A DNA stretch of 64,000 bases from BJGV01 sp965205785 (GTDB lineage Bacteria > Pseudomonadota > Gammaproteobacteria > Burkholderiales > Nitrosomonadaceae): the NCBI GenBank assembly GCA_965205785.1, contig OZ242188.1, positions 124,001 to 188,000 on the forward strand, read 5' to 3'. Each line of letters opens with the position of its first letter. The stretch's first letter is position 1. The notes beneath the pieces were generated by a model. The model did not search any database, was not told the origin of the DNA, and saw nothing but the letters and a program-made list of their open reading frames with translations. The translations under genes were made by a program, and so were the position numbers. Shown here in pieces: positions 62,173 to 64,000 of this stretch.

Positions 62173-63438
62173 ATGCACTTGATTCATTACATTGTACTAA
62201 TGTTCTTATTAAGCATTTATATGCCTGCACATGTAATTGCGAAGACCACAACTGAAGGCAATAAACATCAACATAATTCTAAGCCGAGGAAGCCTAAACC
62301 GACTTTAGCAGTTGGCGTAACGTATGATAAAGATGGAAAATTATGGCTGGCTAAAGTAAAGGATAAAAAACTTTTAGTCTCTTACTCACTCGATAAAGGT
62401 AAGAACTTTTCTGCGCCAGTAATAGTTACGCCTGAGGCTGAAGAAATTTATGCTGATGGTGAGAATCGACCTAAAATTGCTGTTGCACATAATGGCACCG
62501 TACTTCTCACCTGGGCTCAAAAATTATCAAAGAAATATTCTGGTGATATCAGATTTGCACGTTCTACAAATTACGGAAAAACTTTTTCCTCGCCGATTAC
62601 CCTGAATGATGATGGTTTGATCACAACCCATCGATTTGATTCATTGACAATTAATAATAAAGGTAGAGTAGTCATTTCCTGGCTAGATGCCAGGGATCGC
62701 GATGCAGCAAGAAATAAAGACGAAAAATTTACCGGAATTTCGATCTATACCGCACAGTCAACTGATAATGGCGCAAGCTTTGATACCAACCAAAAAATTC
62801 ACGAGCATGTTTGCGAGTGCTGCAGAATGCCTACCGTCTGGACATCAAATGGTCCGGTAGTTTTTTGGCGTAACATCTTTGGTAACAATACCCGAGATTT
62901 CGCTATCTCTAATCTAGATAAAGTTAAAGTACATCGAGTTACAAATGATGAATGGCAGGTCGATGGGTGCCCTCACCACGGTGGTGACATAGCAATTGGT
63001 TCTAAGGACCGCTTACACTTTGTTTGGTTTACACTCGGCAAGACCCGCCAGGGACTGTTTTATAATTATATTCAGGACATGCAGCAATCCTCTCCAATAT
63101 CCATTGGAAATTTCACAGCCCAAGCCAGTCACCCATCTATAACGGCATCAGGAGAAAAAGTTCTCGTCACTTGGCGAGAATTTGATGGGAATTTTATTAC
63201 AGCAAATATCATGTTTTCTAATGATGGCGGTATGACATGGAGTGAACAAAAACGCCTAGCAGATTCAAATGGTGCTGCAGATTATCCGGTGCCACTTATT
63301 GATAATGAGCAGCAAATGCAGGTTATATGGAATACCGAAACAGAGGGTTTACGTATTCTATCAGTAAGAAATGACTACAGATCTCAAAACTCACTACTAC
63401 GTTGGTACACAAATATGAAAGATCGATTATTAAATTAA
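62173..63438 (+). CDS. Exported sialidase-like (BNR/Asp-box) beta-propeller protein
   Basis: A signal peptide (HYIVLMFLLSIYMPAHVIA) is followed by a basic, His-containing linker and a propeller with several Asp-boxes: SYSLDKGKNFS, ARSTNYGKTFS, AQSTDNGASFD and MFSNDGGMTWS. Unlike ordinary sialidases it has HEHVCECCRMP and DGCPHHGGD, which look like metal ligands. It lies 160 bp before a TonB-dependent receptor gene on the same strand. Together with smbP nearby, metal handling is a reasonable guess, not a demonstrated function. Confidence 0.7.
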   Translation: MHLIHYIVLMFLLSIYMPAHVIAKTTTEGNKHQHNSKPRKPKPTLAVGVTYDKDGKLWLAKVKDKKLLVSYSLDKGKNFSAPVIVTPEAEEIYADGENRPKIAVAHNGTVLLTWAQKLSKKYSGDIRFARSTNYGKTFSSPITLNDDGLITTHRFDSLTINNKGRVVISWLDARDRDAARNKDEKFTGISIYTAQSTDNGASFDTNQKIHEHVCECCRMPTVWTSNGPVVFWRNIFGNNTRDFAISNLDKVKVHRVTNDEWQVDGCPHHGGDIAIGSKDRLHFVWFTLGKTRQGLFYNYIQDMQQSSPISIGNFTAQASHPSITASGEKVLVTWREFDGNFITANIMFSNDGGMTWSEQKRLADSNGAADYPVPLIDNEQQMQVIWNTETEGLRILSVRNDYRSQNSLLRWYTNMKDRLLN

Positions 63439-63532
63439 ATCCCGGTAATTTTTGAATATTTTTAAGCTTGTTTTAAGGAAAAGCTTTTAAAAATTTTCTT
63501 TCTCCTGATTCTCTAAGCTTGCCATGGCATCT

Positions 63533-63553
63533 AAAGAGCTTTGAAAGCTCTTT
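63533..63553. terminator. Inverted repeat after the sialidase-like gene
   Basis: AAAGAGCTTT and AAAGCTCTTT flank a single G, giving 10-bp arms, 45 bp before the receptor start. A less perfect hairpin with AAGCTT arms lies at about 63462-63490. Either may end transcription or act as an operator. Confidence 0.45.
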
Positions 63554-63597
63554 GTGAGATATATTTTCTAAATTAATTAACAGAAACCTCTAAGTAT

Positions 63598-64000
63598 ATG
63601 AATAATATAATAAAATTATTTATGATTGCTATAGTATTTTTATTCTCATTCTCAAATGTATGGGCAGCTGACAACATCAAACAACCATTTAAATCTATGC
63701 CAGAAAGTAATTTTCTTGTTGGTTTACTACAATTAGATAAGCTAATCATGGGAGAAGATAAAGATTCTGATAAATCTACACACATATCATCCGACGTAGC
63801 AACAGTACCCGAGTCCAGCCACTTAGTAATTGCTGATGCAGGAAAAACTCATGTGATCGGAGCAGAAAAAGTAAGCACATCTGAAGAGCTTACTAAGGAA
63901 GATAATAAACCCGAAGCTAAGGAAGAGATCAAAATTGTATTTAAAGAGATGGTTGTCACTGAAGAAATTGAAAAAGACTCACATTATACTTCCCCTTCCA
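63598..64000 (+). CDS. TonB-dependent receptor (N-terminal part)
   Basis: The frame starts MNNIIKLFMIAIVFLFSFSN with a signal peptide ending VWAA and stays open to the window end (134 residues seen). After an acidic linker comes KIVFKEMVVTEEIEKDSHYT, the typical TonB box and start of the plug domain. The rest lies outside. Its placement after the sialidase-like gene suggests an outer-membrane uptake pair. Confidence 0.7.
   Translation, partial: MNNIIKLFMIAIVFLFSFSNVWAADNIKQPFKSMPESNFLVGLLQLDKLIMGEDKDSDKSTHISSDVATVPESSHLVIADAGKTHVIGAEKVSTSEELTKEDNKPEAKEEIKIVFKEMVVTEEIEKDSHYTSPS

Overview
The window looks like a betaproteobacterial ammonia oxidiser of the Nitrosomonas type. The best single marker is a complete SmbP-like small His-rich periplasmic protein (61351-61692), a family described from Nitrosomonas europaea. 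The core gene order (rpsU-yqeY-dnaG-rpoD, clpS-clpA, grpE-dnaK-dnaJ) and the low-GC core coding fit this. This assignment is inference from gene content; no rRNA is present.

The window falls into two parts. Positions 1 to about 30.6 kb are a mosaic accessory region that ends at the 3' end of a CAT-anticodon tRNA, with a DUF2924 gene and a large serine recombinase beside it. It holds, in order: (a) a type I restriction-modification operon whose HsdS and HsdR each carry an N-terminal MNT nucleotidyltransferase domain, with a HEPN partner gene between hsdM and hsdS; (b) a dicarboxylate/amino-acid symporter and three small lipoproteins; (c) a secreted HNH nuclease, a broken Doc/AbrB module, and phage-type genes (DUF5681, ParB-methyltransferase, XRE regulator with a double operator, ImmA-type peptidase, HrgA-like nuclease, a terminase); (d) a complete type I-F CRISPR-Cas locus, cas1 - cas2/3 - csy1 - csy2 - csy3 - cas6f on the minus strand, followed by a leader and an array of 46 repeats and 45 spacers. 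The far end of the array runs directly into the terminase gene, which keeps its ATPase half only.

From 30.6 kb to the end lies ordinary chromosome: the macromolecular synthesis genes, tsaD, plsY, folB, hemD, mltB, a Fur-box-preceded ferric iron ABC transporter, clpAS, a cold-shock gene, icd, mnmA, purB, the heat-shock operon, a solitary TIR-like gene, a second copy of the symporter, smbP, and a sialidase-like exported protein followed by the start of a TonB-dependent receptor.

The most unusual signals are the MNT/HEPN-fused restriction system; a degenerate, inverted three-repeat mini-array with its own promoter in the 318-bp gap between cas3 and csy1; a promoter there that shares an 11-bp word with the operator of the XRE gene 10 kb away; and spacer families that differ by synonymous or few changes, which indicates repeated acquisition from the same site in diverging invaders.
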